Assembly: GCA_003650305.1 (NCBI GenBank)
Contig: QMOV01000010.1
Coordinates: 1 to 39,516 of the forward strand
Direction: 5' to 3'
DNA from: Bacteroidota bacterium
Lineage (GTDB): Bacteria > Bacteroidota > Bacteroidia > Flavobacteriales > Flavobacteriaceae
Length of the DNA stretch: 39,516 bases
Shown here: piece by piece, positions 15,885-24,845 of the stretch
Layout of the letters: the number at the start of each line of letters is the position of its first letter
Numbering within the stretch: position 1 is the first letter of the stretch
Program-made: the position numbers and the translations under genes
The notes under the pieces: model-generated
Told to the model about the DNA's origin: nothing
Seen by the model: only the letters and a program-made list of their open reading frames with translations
The model's database searches: none

Positions 15885-16796
15885 ATGATTTTTAATCTCG
15901 AAAAAAGTATTAACCAGCATATATGTTTACCAACTGAATTTGGTGTAGAACTTTATATTAAAAGAGAGGATAGAATTCATCCTCATATTTCTGGTAATAA
16001 ATACAGAAAACTTAAATATAACTTAATTGAAGCTGAAACATTAGGGTTTAATATTTTACTGACTTTTGGTGGAGCATACTCAAATCATATTGCAGCAGTA
16101 GCTTCAGTTGGTGCTACATTTGGTTTTAAAACCATAGGAATAATAAGAGGCGAAGAATTAAAAAGCAAGGTTAAAGACAATCCAACTTTAAAATTTGCCC
16201 AATCTTGTGGTATGCAATTTAAGTTTGTATCTCGTAGCGATTATAGAGAGAAGACATCAGAAGAATTTATTAAAAATTTAAAAGAAGAATTTGGAGCATT
16301 TTATCATATTCCTGAAGGAGGAACCAATGCTCTCGCCATTAAAGGTTGTGAGGAAATTTTAACTGAAGCAGATAAGAGTTTTAATTATGTTTGTTGTGCT
16401 GTTGGAACAGGAGGAACCATTTCTGGGATTATTAATTCTTCAAAACAAAATCAAAAAGTTTTAGGATTTCCTGCGTTAAAAGGCGAGTTTTTAACTAAAG
16501 ATATTAGTAAATTTGTAACTCATAAAAACTGGGAATTAACTGCTGATTATCATTTTGGTGGTTTTGCTAAAATAAACAGTGTATTGATTACGTTTATTAA
16601 TCAATTTAAAAACACATATCATGTTCCGTTAGACCCTGTTTATACTGGGAAAATGGTGTATGGCATTTTTGATATGATTTATAAAAGCAAGTTCCCAAAA
16701 GGTTCAAAAATTTTAGCAATTCATACAGGAGGATTACAAGGTATTGAAGGCATGAATATGAGATTAAAAGAAAAGAATTTACCACTAATTTATTAG
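15885..16796 (+). CDS. PLP-dependent D-cysteine desulfhydrase / ACC deaminase family enzyme
   Basis: 303 residues, fold type II PLP enzyme. The PLP lysine is Lys39 in ISGNKYRKL, the substrate loop GGAYSNH is at 62-68 and the phosphate-binding loop VGTGGTISG at 173-181. Such proteins are usually annotated 1-aminocyclopropane-1-carboxylate deaminase, but the residues that mark true ACC deaminases (Glu after the active Tyr, and Leu in the later loop) are replaced here: DPVYTGK has Thr254 after Tyr253, and AIHTGGLQG has Thr281. This is the D-cysteine desulfhydrase pattern, making pyruvate, H2S and ammonia from D-cysteine or a related amino acid (inference). First gene of a three-gene operon with 5- and 8-base gaps. 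Confidence 0.88.
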   Translation: MIFNLEKSINQHICLPTEFGVELYIKREDRIHPHISGNKYRKLKYNLIEAETLGFNILLTFGGAYSNHIAAVASVGATFGFKTIGIIRGEELKSKVKDNPTLKFAQSCGMQFKFVSRSDYREKTSEEFIKNLKEEFGAFYHIPEGGTNALAIKGCEEILTEADKSFNYVCCAVGTGGTISGIINSSKQNQKVLGFPALKGEFLTKDISKFVTHKNWELTADYHFGGFAKINSVLITFINQFKNTYHVPLDPVYTGKMVYGIFDMIYKSKFPKGSKILAIHTGGLQGIEGMNMRLKEKNLPLIY

Positions 16797-16801
16797 TAAA
16801 T

Positions 16802-17578
16802 ATGAAAAGAATTGTTCTGGTTTTTACAATAGCGTTATTAATATTTAGTTGTGGTTCGAGAAAAAAAGCTATCACAAAAAGGTCTGAAACTATAACGGTT
16901 AATGAAACTATTGAAGATAAAGATAAAACCGATTTACCTAAAGCCACATCACCAGTAATTAATAGTACAACTCAATATATTTCGGTTTATAAAGATATTG
17001 CAATGGATAAAATGCGAACCTATAATATTCCTGCTAGTATAACATTAGCTCAAGGAATTTTAGAATCAGGTTCTGGTAGAGGTCGACTTGCCATTAAAGC
17101 AAATAACCATTTTGGAATAAAATGCCATAATTGGAAAGGAGCTAAAATTTATCATGATGATGATAAGCGACAAGAATGCTTTAGAAAATATAGTAATTCG
17201 GATGATTCATTTCGAGATCATTCAGAGTTTTTGGTAAAGCGAAAACGTTACGCAAATTTATTCAAATTAAGAAAAGATGATTACAAATCCTGGGCAAAAG
17301 AGCTAAGACGTGCTGGTTATGCAACCGACAAAAAATATCCGCAAAAATTAATTAGTATAATTGAGCGCTATGAGCTGTATAAATACGATAAGGAAGTTTT
17401 AGGGAAAAGATATAGAAAAGTTAAAAATCAAAATGTTACTCATAAAGTAATTAAAGGAGATACTTTATATTCCATTTCCAAAAAATATAATATAACTGTA
17501 AAAAGGCTTCAACACATTAATGGTTTAAAAGGAACAACATTGCAAATAGGCCAAGTGTTACAGTTGCCAAAAGATTAA
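16802..17578 (+). CDS. Glucosaminidase (GH73) and LysM lipoprotein
   Basis: 258 residues. Lipobox IFSC (Cys17) follows a short signal; residues 20-55 are a charged linker; the glucosaminidase domain is about 60-195 with the catalytic acid Glu88 in AQGILESGSGRG, followed by NNHFGIKCHNWKG and a YATDKKYPQKL helix; one LysM module is at about 212-256 (THKVIKGDTLYSISKKYNIT). It hydrolyses the glycan strands of peptidoglycan from its lipid-anchored position. It lies 5 bases after the desulfhydrase gene and 8 bases before hemL; the pairing with hemL gives no obvious shared function. Confidence 0.94.
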   Translation: MKRIVLVFTIALLIFSCGSRKKAITKRSETITVNETIEDKDKTDLPKATSPVINSTTQYISVYKDIAMDKMRTYNIPASITLAQGILESGSGRGRLAIKANNHFGIKCHNWKGAKIYHDDDKRQECFRKYSNSDDSFRDHSEFLVKRKRYANLFKLRKDDYKSWAKELRRAGYATDKKYPQKLISIIERYELYKYDKEVLGKRYRKVKNQNVTHKVIKGDTLYSISKKYNITVKRLQHINGLKGTTLQIGQVLQLPKD

Positions 17579-17586
17579 TATAGATT

Positions 17587-18873
17587 ATGATTTATAAAAG
17601 AAGTAGTGCATTATTTGCACAAGCAGAACAAGTAATTCCAGGAGGAGTAAATTCTCCAGTAAGAGCGTTTAAAGCTGTAGGAGGAACACCAATTTTTGTA
17701 AAAGAAGCTAAAGGTGCTTACTTATATGATGAAGATGGAAATCGCTTGATAGACTACATTAATTCTTGGGGACCAATGTTATTAGGTCATGCTTACGATC
17801 CCGTTGTAAATGCTGTAATTAATAAAGCTAAAAAAGGAACTTCCTTTGGAATGCCAACCGAAATTGAAACACAAATTGCAGAATTGGCAGTAGCAATGGT
17901 GCCTAATATTGATAAAATCCGATTTGTAAATTCAGGGACTGAAGCCTGTATGAGTGCTGTACGTTTAGCAAGAGGTTACACAGGAAAAGACAAGATTATA
18001 AAATTTGCAGGTTGTTATCATGGACATAGCGATTCGTTTTTAATTCAAGCAGGAAGTGGTGCAGTAACGTTTGGTAGTCCAAATAGTCCAGGAGTTACCC
18101 AAGGTACAGCAAAAGACACCTTACTCGCACAATATAATGATATCGAAAATGTGAAAACATTAATTGAAGCCAATGCTAAAGAAATTGCGTGTATTATTTT
18201 AGAACCTGTTGCAGGAAATATGGGTTGTATTCCTCCAAAAGAATTTTTTTTGAAAGGTTTAAGAGATTTATGTGATGCTCACAACATCCTTTTAATTTTT
18301 GATGAGGTAATGACTGGTTTTCGTTTAGCAAAAGGTGGCGCACAGGAATTGTATAATATTAATGCAGATATTGTTTGCTTCGGAAAAGTTATAGGTGGAG
18401 GTTTGCCAGTTGGAGCTTTTGCTGCACGTAATGAAATTATGAATTATTTAGCACCTTTAGGACCAGTCTATCAAGCAGGTACATTAAGTGGAAATCCGTT
18501 AGCAATGGCAGCAGGATTAGCAATGTTGAACGCAATAAAAAAGGATACAGAATTGTTTAATAGATTAAAAGAAAAGACAACGTATTTGCATGAAGGTATT
18601 GAAAGAGTATTAACAGAAGCTGGGATTGTACATACAATTAATAGAGTAGGCTCTATGATTTCTATTCACTTTTCAAAAGATGAAGTTGTAGATTTTGAAT
18701 CTTCTGCAAAAGGAAATAATGAAACCTTTAAAAAATTCTTTCATGGGCTGTTAAATAAAGGTATTTATATTGCGCCAAGTGCTTTTGAAACTTGGTTTAT
18801 TACAGATGCTTTAACGTATAAAGATCTCGATGAAACCATCAGGGCAGTTGAAACAGTTGCTGAAACATTATGA
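17587..18873 (+). CDS. hemL: Glutamate-1-semialdehyde 2,1-aminomutase
   Basis: 428 residues, typical length. Signatures of Hem[12 protein letters not shown] (18-28), [28 protein letters not shown] (143-152), [11 protein letters not shown] (236-246) and the PLP lysine Lys267 in [15 protein letters not shown]. It converts glutamate-1-semialdehyde to 5-aminolevulinate in the C5 route to haem in the cytoplasm. Last gene of the operon, closed by a strong terminator 3 bases after the stop codon. Confidence 0.97.
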   Translation: MIYKRSSALFAQAEQVIPGGVNSPVRAFKAVGGTPIFVKEAKGAYLYDEDGNRLIDYINSWGPMLLGHAYDPVVNAVINKAKKGTSFGMPTEIETQIAELAVAMVPNIDKIRFVNSGTEACMSAVRLARGYTGKDKIIKFAGCYHGHSDSFLIQAGSGAVTFGSPNSPGVTQGTAKDTLLAQYNDIENVKTLIEANAKEIACIILEPVAGNMGCIPPKEFFLKGLRDLCDAHNILLIFDEVMTGFRLAKGGAQELYNINADIVCFGKVIGGGLPVGAFAARNEIMNYLAPLGPVYQAGTLSGNPLAMAAGLAMLNAIKKDTELFNRLKEKTTYLHEGIERVLTEAGIVHTINRVGSMISIHFSKDEVVDFESSAKGNNETFKKFFHGLLNKGIYIAPSAFETWFITDALTYKDLDETIRAVETVAETL

Positions 18874-18877
18874 TACA

Positions 18878-18910
18878 AAAAAGGCATTGTTATATCAACA
18901 ATGCCTTTTT
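18878..18910. terminator. Intrinsic terminator between hemL and the DUF4890-like gene
   Basis: 14-base arms AAAAAGGCATTGTT (18878-18891) and AACAATGCCTTTTT (18897-18910) around a 5-base loop; A and T tracts on both sides make it usable in both directions between convergent genes. Confidence 0.88.
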
Positions 18911-18936
18911 AAAAAACTAACCAAACTAACCAACCA

Positions 18937-19422
18937 CTAAAACCTTTTATGTCCTAGTTTTTTAGACCTTCTTTTTTTTTGTTTTTGAGCCATGCTTTTT
19001 TTTCGCTTAAATTTTTGTTGATTTTCAAATTTCTCAAATTGTTCTTGTGAGAGAATGCGTTTCATTTCTTTTTTATTAGAAATTTGTTTGTCTAAACGCT
19101 TGTTCGTTCTTTTAAATCTATCCTCTTTCGATAATTTTTCACCATTGTTCTTTTCTTTTTTCATTTTAAACGATTTCCGATTTGCACTACGCTCTTTAGC
19201 ATTTGCTAAATGTATTTTTTCAATGTCACGTTGTTGTGCTTTGGTAAGATCTAATCTTAAGGCCATTTCTTTGGTTTGCAATTTTGCAACTTGTTCAGGA
19301 GTAAAATCTTTAAATCTTTGAGAACGTTCTTGTTTGTCTTTTTGTTTATGCTCTCTTCTTTGCTCTTGTGCTGTTATTTGCATTGTTACCAGTGCTATAA
19401 CAATTAATATTAATTTTTTCAT
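18937..19422 (-). CDS. Exported basic coiled-coil protein, DUF4890 / Spy-CpxP-like
   Basis: 161 residues. Signal peptide about 1-18 ending MQITAQ. The rest is highly charged and helical: FTPEQVAKLQTKEMALRLDL then TKAQQRDIEKI resembles the LTxxQ helices of Spy/CpxP periplasmic chaperones and of DUF4890 proteins, with a second LSQEQFEKFENQQ helix near 123-137. The tail (138-161) is rich in Lys and Arg. Probably a periplasmic stress or chaperone-like protein; this is a family-level inference. Convergent with hemL and divergent from the M49-like gene. Confidence 0.72.
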   Translation of the reverse strand: MKKLILIVIALVTMQITAQEQRREHKQKDKQERSQRFKDFTPEQVAKLQTKEMALRLDLTKAQQRDIEKIHLANAKERSANRKSFKMKKEKNNGEKLSKEDRFKRTNKRLDKQISNKKEMKRILSQEQFEKFENQQKFKRKKSMAQKQKKRRSKKLGHKRF

Positions 19423-19547
19423 TTGTCTTTAGTTATAGATTTATGATTTTTTGACTATAATAGAAGAGAAAGGTTTAAATGGAATCTCTTTTTTAACTAT
19501 CAATTAACATTTAGAGATTTTTAACAGCATGAAACTTCAAAAACAAT

Positions 19548-19555
19548 TAACTTTG
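19548..19555 (+). promoter_or_regulatory. Putative -7 box of the M49-like lipoprotein gene
   Basis: TAACTTTG matches TAnnTTTG and lies 28 bases before the ATG at 19584. No strong TTG at -33. Confidence 0.5.
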
Positions 19556-19583
19556 ATATTTATCTACAAAACTTAATAAACAA

Positions 19584-21236
19584 ATGAAAAAACTATTTTT
19601 AATTTTAGCATTTTCTATTCTTGCGTTTTCTTGTAAGGACAACAAAACTTCAAATGATTTATCAGTTGATGAGAAAGTAGAATCTACTCAAACAATGATG
19701 CAAAAAAACTTAAGCAAATATGTAAATGTGAAACTTACTGCAGATTTAAGTGCGCTCACAGAGAAAGAGCGTGAAATGTTGCCTATTTTTATTCAAGCAG
19801 CAGATAAAATGAATGATTTGTTTTGGTACGAATCTTATGGAGATAAATCAGAGCTATTAAACACGATAACAGATGAGGGTTCTAAAAAATTTGTGAAAAT
19901 AAATTATGGTCCTTGGGATAGGTTAAATGGCAATGCGTCGTTTATAGATGGTATTGGTGATAAACCTGCAGGCGCTAATTTTTATCCGCAAGATATGACC
20001 AAAGAAGAATTTGAAGCAGCTGAAATTGAAGATAAATCCAGCATTTATAATTTTGTACGAAGAGACGAAAACGGGAAGTTATATTCAGTTCCGTATCATA
20101 AACAATTTGAAGCAGAACTTGCAAAGGTTTCAGATTTATTACTTGAAGCTTCTATGCTTGCTGAAGATGAAGGCTTGAAAACGTATTTAGAATTAAGAGC
20201 TCAAGCCTTGTTAGACGACAATTACCAACCCAGCGATTTGGCTTGGATGGATATGAAAACTAATACATTAGATATTGTTATTGGTCCAATTGAAACATAC
20301 GAAGATCAATTGTTTGGAAACAAAGCGGCACATGAAGGTTATGTATTAATCAAGGATCAAGAATGGAGTGCTAAATTAGCCCGTTTTGCTAGTTTTTTAC
20401 CAGAATTACAAACTGGAATTCCAGTTGAGGATGCTTATAAAACTGAAACTCCAGGAACTGACTCCGATTTAAACGCTTATGATGTTGTGTTTTATGCTGG
20501 CGATTGTAATTCTGGAAGTAAAACCATTGCAATTAATTTACCAAACGATGAAGAAGTACAATTGCAGAAAGGCACACGACGTTTGCAATTAAAAAATGCA
20601 ATGCGAGCAAAATTTGATAAAATATTAGTGCCTATTTCAGATTATTTAATTGATGAAAACCAACGCAAACACATTACATTTGATGCGTTTTTCGCAAACA
20701 CAATGTTTCATGAAGTGGCTCATGGTTTAGGAATTAAGAATACTATTAATGGAAAAGGAACAGTAAGAACTGCCTTAAAGGAGCTCTCTAGTGCATTAGA
20801 AGAAGGAAAAGCAGATGTTTTGGGTTTATATATGGTACAGCAATTACATGAAAAAGGTGAGATTGAAGGTGATATGAAAGACTACATGACAACTTTTATT
20901 ACAAGTATTTTTCGTTCTGTACGATTTGGAGCATCAAGTGCGCATGGAAAAGCAAATATGATTCGATTTAATTTCTTTAAAGAAAAAGGAGCATTTACAA
21001 GAAATGAAGATGGCACATATACAGTAAATTATGATGAAATGATTGATGCTATGAGCGATTTATCAAATGTAATTTTAACGCTTCAAGGTAATGGCGATTA
21101 TGATGGTGTTTCAAAATTAGTTGCAGAACGAGGGATTATTTCATCTGAATTACAAGCTGACTTAGATCGTTTAAGTTCAGCTAATATTCCTGTAGATGTT
21201 GTTTTTGAGCAAGGTATAGAAGTTCTAGGGCTATAA
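19584..21236 (+). CDS. Dipeptidyl-peptidase III-like (M49) zinc metallopeptidase, lipoprotein
   Basis: 550 residues. Lipobox FSC at Cys17. M49 landmarks: NYGPWDRL at 107-114, the zinc motif HEVAH at 376-380 and the second motif EEGKAD at 406-411 supplying the third zinc ligand. Here the first motif is the five-residue HExxH form, not the six-residue HELLGH of classical DPP III, placing the protein in the bacterial DPP III-like branch (some members are labelled 'Zn-dependent hydrolase' or, wrongly, dihydrofolate reductase). Likely cleaves short peptides in the periplasm or on the surface. Monocistronic, with its own promoter and terminator. Confidence 0.85.
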   Translation: MKKLFLILAFSILAFSCKDNKTSNDLSVDEKVESTQTMMQKNLSKYVNVKLTADLSALTEKEREMLPIFIQAADKMNDLFWYESYGDKSELLNTITDEGSKKFVKINYGPWDRLNGNASFIDGIGDKPAGANFYPQDMTKEEFEAAEIEDKSSIYNFVRRDENGKLYSVPYHKQFEAELAKVSDLLLEASMLAEDEGLKTYLELRAQALLDDNYQPSDLAWMDMKTNTLDIVIGPIETYEDQLFGNKAAHEGYVLIKDQEWSAKLARFASFLPELQTGIPVEDAYKTETPGTDSDLNAYDVVFYAGDCNSGSKTIAINLPNDEEVQLQKGTRRLQLKNAMRAKFDKILVPISDYLIDENQRKHITFDAFFANTMFHEVAHGLGIKNTINGKGTVRTALKELSSALEEGKADVLGLYMVQQLHEKGEIEGDMKDYMTTFITSIFRSVRFGASSAHGKANMIRFNFFKEKGAFTRNEDGTYTVNYDEMIDAMSDLSNVILTLQGNGDYDGVSKLVAERGIISSELQADLDRLSSANIPVDVVFEQGIEVLGL

Positions 21237-21255
21237 TTTAGTATTGTATAAAAAT

Positions 21256-21289
21256 AAAATGAGGCTTCAAGTATTTGAAGCCTCATTTT
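21256..21289. terminator. Intrinsic terminator between convergent peptidase genes
   Basis: 15-base arms AAAATGAGGCTTCAA (21256-21270) and TTGAAGCCTCATTTT (21275-21289) with a 4-base loop; usable for both the M49-like gene and the minus-strand metalloprotease. Confidence 0.88.
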
Positions 21290-21307
21290 TATTGTAATCA
21301 GTTGTGT

Positions 21308-23803
21308 TTAATTATTTGGGTCAAGAATATCTTTTATTCTTTCTAAGGCATCTTGTAAATGAATTCGTTTCATTCCTGAAGAGTTAGCGACAGCTGCTCT
21401 TATAGAACGTTGTAAGGTTTTTAATTCTGCTCTTACTACTGCTCTAATATCTGATTGACTAGTATTTACAACAGTAGATTTTTGATAACCACCAAAAGCA
21501 TTTGCTTTTTTCTGATTTTTTGCAGTCATTAAATAAGCTAATCTATCAATATGTGCACGCTGTAAATTTCTTCTATAGGTGTCAATATTACTACCATTTC
21601 TTAATTCACTCCAAATGCCATGTCGTAAATTTCTCATCATATTAGTTAACGAAAAAGCATCATTACCATTTAGTGTTTCATTTTCTATTAAACGCGCCAT
21701 TTTACCTAAACTTAAAATATTATTTAGGGTTCGTTCTTGTAAACGACGTACTCTTTCTACCGAACCAGAATATTCTATATTGCTAAAAATAGTTTTATCG
21801 ATTAACCAATCTGGTGTTGTAAATAACTGCTCGTGAATAAATTTCAGAGCATTTTTTTGGTGATCTTTATCTACATAAGTATACACATTTCCATCTTGTC
21901 CTGCAGCTTTATAATGTTCATAAACACCACCAATATTATTAGAAACATGTCCCATATAACGATTAAATTGTCCAACTACTTGTCCATAAAGTGTACCTAA
22001 ATCATCATAGGTTTCACCATCTTTAGTCGTCCATTCTATTAAATTAGGAACTATACGCTTGAGGTTTAATATTCCATAATGACTTGCTAAAATAGCATCA
22101 TCTCCTAAATCTTCGGTTTGTGAGCTTGGGTCAACAACATCACCAACTTGTTGGTGTCCAAATCTATACATTGGATCTCCAGCGTGTTTTAAAATCCAGT
22201 TGTTTAAGGTTTGTTTTTCGTCCTCAGCAGTTTTGGCATCTAAAATTGGTCTGTAACCCCAGCTTATGGCATACTTATCGTAAACCCCAATATTGGGCAT
22301 TAAGGCAACGCCTTCATCTCCAGGTTGAGCGATATAATTAAATCGTGCATAATCCATAATTGATGGTGCAGTACCATACTTTTGAGTGAATTCTGCACTA
22401 CGCAAATCTTCAACTTTGTAGGCGCAACTACTTCCCATATTATGCGGTAGTCCTAAAGTATGACCAACTTCATGAGCGGAAACAAATCGTATTAAACGTC
22501 CCATAACTTCATCTTTAAACTCGGTAGTTTGTGCATCTGGATTTATAGCTGCTGTTTGTACAAAAAACCAATTCTTTAATAGAGTCATGACATTGTGATA
22601 CCAATTAATATCACTCTCAAGAATTTCACCACTTCTTGGATCACTAACATGAGGACCATTAGCATTTGGAATTGGAGAAGCCAAATAACGTACAACCGAA
22701 TATCTTACATCTTCAGGACTCCATTCTGGATCTTCTTCCATTGTAGGTGGATCTTTTGCAATTATGGCATTTTTAAATCCTGCCGTTTCAAAAGCAATTT
22801 GCCAATCGTTAATACCTTGTTTGATGTATTTTCTCCATTTTACTGGAGTAGCTCTATCAATATAATAGACAATTTGTTTCTTCGGTTCTACTAATTCTCC
22901 TCGTTTAAATTTAGCAATATCTTCATCTTTAACTTCTAAACGCCAACGATCTAAAAAAGTAACCGTTTTACTCTTGTGGTCTTCTAATCCATAATTCACT
23001 TGTCCTCTAGCAAACCAACCTACACGCTCATCGAAATTACGACGTTTCATGGTTTCTTTTGGAAGTAATATCATAGAATTATTAATTTCTATAGAAACTG
23101 TTCCAGTACTAGAATTTGAAGGTGGTGCTCCAGCAGCATACGTTTTTACGTGTCTAACTTCAATGTTTAAAGGATAACTTTTTACCGATTCGACAAAAGA
23201 TTTATTAGCTTCTAATCGTGTTATTTTATATTGTTTTCTTCTAAAACTAGGTAAGCCTAATGCTTTAACATCTTTAGAGAATAATTCGGTTACATCAATA
23301 ACAGTATTTAAAGAATCTTTACTATAGGCTTTAATAGGAAAGGTGTAAAGTACAGGTTCAAAATTAGAGTTTACAACAGCTTCATGAACTGGTAAAGAGT
23401 CAGCTGCTACTACGGAATGTGAAACTACACGAAGCACTACTTTTTTGTCCTTTTTTTGCCAACGTAAAACCTGAGTGTTTTGTTTCCCACCTCCAAAGCC
23501 AAGACCTTTGGCAGTTTTAGCAATACGAGTTACCATAAGCATTTCTCTTTCAAAAAGAGAGTCTGGAATTTCATAAAAGTAAGTAGCATCTATTTTATGA
23601 ACAGTAAATAAACCTTCGTCGCTTTTGGCTTCTTTGGTAATTACTTTTTCGTAAGGCTTAATAGCACCTTTTTTAGGTTTTTCTTTAGGTTTTTCTGTTG
23701 CTTTTTTTGCTGCTTCAGCTTCGGCTGCTTTTTTTGCAGTGTTACAAGATGTTACTATTAGTGTTATTGCTAATAGTAAAACTTTAATAGTAGAATGTTT
23801 CAA
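21308..23803 (-). CDS. Zinc-dependent metalloprotease, DUF5117/DUF5118 type, lipoprotein
   Basis: 831 residues. Signal with lipobox VTSC (Cys20), then a Lys/Ala/Glu-rich linker (22-60). DUF5118/DUF5117-type regions occupy about 50-300; the catalytic domain has the metzincin zinc motif HEVGHTLGLPH with His444, Glu445, His448 and His454, and a Met-turn SIMDY (Met483). A C-terminal helical region (about 560-831) completes the family layout. Such proteins are common exported peptidases of Bacteroidota; substrate unknown. Shares a divergent promoter region, with a 19-base palindrome, with the alpha/beta hydrolase pair. Confidence 0.92.
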   Translation of the reverse strand: MKHSTIKVLLLAITLIVTSCNTAKKAAEAEAAKKATEKPKEKPKKGAIKPYEKVITKEAKSDEGLFTVHKIDATYFYEIPDSLFEREMLMVTRIAKTAKGLGFGGGKQNTQVLRWQKKDKKVVLRVVSHSVVAADSLPVHEAVVNSNFEPVLYTFPIKAYSKDSLNTVIDVTELFSKDVKALGLPSFRRKQYKITRLEANKSFVESVKSYPLNIEVRHVKTYAAGAPPSNSSTGTVSIEINNSMILLPKETMKRRNFDERVGWFARGQVNYGLEDHKSKTVTFLDRWRLEVKDEDIAKFKRGELVEPKKQIVYYIDRATPVKWRKYIKQGINDWQIAFETAGFKNAIIAKDPPTMEEDPEWSPEDVRYSVVRYLASPIPNANGPHVSDPRSGEILESDINWYHNVMTLLKNWFFVQTAAINPDAQTTEFKDEVMGRLIRFVSAHEVGHTLGLPHNMGSSCAYKVEDLRSAEFTQKYGTAPSIMDYARFNYIAQPGDEGVALMPNIGVYDKYAISWGYRPILDAKTAEDEKQTLNNWILKHAGDPMYRFGHQQVGDVVDPSSQTEDLGDDAILASHYGILNLKRIVPNLIEWTTKDGETYDDLGTLYGQVVGQFNRYMGHVSNNIGGVYEHYKAAGQDGNVYTYVDKDHQKNALKFIHEQLFTTPDWLIDKTIFSNIEYSGSVERVRRLQERTLNNILSLGKMARLIENETLNGNDAFSLTNMMRNLRHGIWSELRNGSNIDTYRRNLQRAHIDRLAYLMTAKNQKKANAFGGYQKSTVVNTSQSDIRAVVRAELKTLQRSIRAAVANSSGMKRIHLQDALERIKDILDPNN

Positions 23804-23833
23804 TTTGATTTGATTTTTTGGTTTCGCACGTGA

Positions 23834-23852
23834 AAATAGGTAATACCTATTT
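23834..23852. promoter_or_regulatory. Palindromic operator candidate between divergent genes
   Basis: AAATAGGTAATACCTATTT: two 9-base arms with a single central base, lying 31 bases before the metalloprotease start and 115 bases before the first alpha/beta hydrolase. Its form is that of a dimeric repressor site. The remaining gap is AT-rich without a clear TAnnTTTG. Confidence 0.4.
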
Positions 23853-23966
23853 GAGATGAAATGTTTGTTAATAAATTTAGCATTTTTTTAACTTAAATTT
23901 AGAGGGTAAATTTTTTTAAATTGATTTAAACTTAATTTTTGTAAATTGAGCTTCTAAATTTTTAAA

Positions 23967-24845
23967 ATGCCATATTGGTTAACTATCCTTTTATTAATTC
24001 TTGCAGCTTATATAGTAATAAGCGTGATTTTGTATTATGTACAAGATTACTTTTTGTTTAAACCGGAAAAGCTTTCAAAAGACTTTCAGTTTTATTATGA
24101 TAATCAGGAAACAGAAGAGCATAATTTGGAAACAAGAGATGGAGCAACAATAAACGGATTGCTTTTTAAACCTAAATCTGAATCTAAAGGGATCGTTTTA
24201 TATCTTAAAGGAAATTCTAAAAGTATAAGAGGCTGGGGAAAGTTTGCGGTTGATTTTACCAGACATGGTTATAGTGTGTTAATGGTAGATTACAGAGGCT
24301 TTGGAAAAAGTACAGGAAAGCGTTCGCAAAAAGCCATAAAAAGAGATCTTCAAGTTATATACAATATGATAAAAGAGAAGACTAAAGAAAGCAGAATTAT
24401 TATTTATGGTCGTTCTTTGGGTTCTGGTTTTGCTTCAAAATTAGCATCGATGAATAACCCAAGAATGTTAGTTTTAGATGCTCCTTATTACAGTTTAAAA
24501 AAGGTTACTGGGCGTTACATGCCATTTATGCCATTATCTATTTTAATGAAATACCCTTTGCCAACTTACAAATGGTTAAAATATGTGCAATGCCCTATAC
24601 ACATTATTCATGGGACACACGATAAACTTATTCCTTTTAAGACAAGTGTAAAATTATCGCAGATTAAGCCAAAAATTACACGTCTTTATACTGTTATTGG
24701 TGGAGGTCATAAAAACTTAAATAATTTTGAGTCATACCATAAAATGTTAGGCGAAATCATTAATTCTAAACCAAAAGAAGTTAATCTAGAAGAATCTAGT
24801 ATTAATGTAAACCATTCAAGCAGAAAGCCAAATGCGAAGGTTTAA
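23967..24845 (+). CDS. Membrane-anchored alpha/beta hydrolase, first of a pair
   Basis: 292 residues. One N-terminal membrane helix (about 4-24) then an alpha/beta hydrolase domain of the ABHD13/17 (BEM46) kind. Catalytic triad: Ser150 in YGRSLGSG, Asp219 in HGTHDKLIP, His248 in GGGHKNL. The oxyanion segment after strand 3, normally HGN, reads LYLKGNSKS, so the usual His is Lys81, unlike its neighbour. The C-terminus (about 265-292) is an extra polar tail. It overlaps the next gene by 14 bases and the two are paralogues, so a tandem duplication is likely. Substrate unknown; the bulk faces either the cytoplasm or periplasm, not decidable here. Confidence 0.9.
   Translation: MPYWLTILLLILAAYIVISVILYYVQDYFLFKPEKLSKDFQFYYDNQETEEHNLETRDGATINGLLFKPKSESKGIVLYLKGNSKSIRGWGKFAVDFTRHGYSVLMVDYRGFGKSTGKRSQKAIKRDLQVIYNMIKEKTKESRIIIYGRSLGSGFASKLASMNNPRMLVLDAPYYSLKKVTGRYMPFMPLSILMKYPLPTYKWLKYVQCPIHIIHGTHDKLIPFKTSVKLSQIKPKITRLYTVIGGGHKNLNNFESYHKMLGEIINSKPKEVNLEESSINVNHSSRKPNAKV

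Noticed and set aside
19423-19547. Possible hairpin with AGAGA/TCTCT arms near 19463-19493
   Set aside because: Arms are short with a loop of about 15 bases and no supporting tract; treated as chance.
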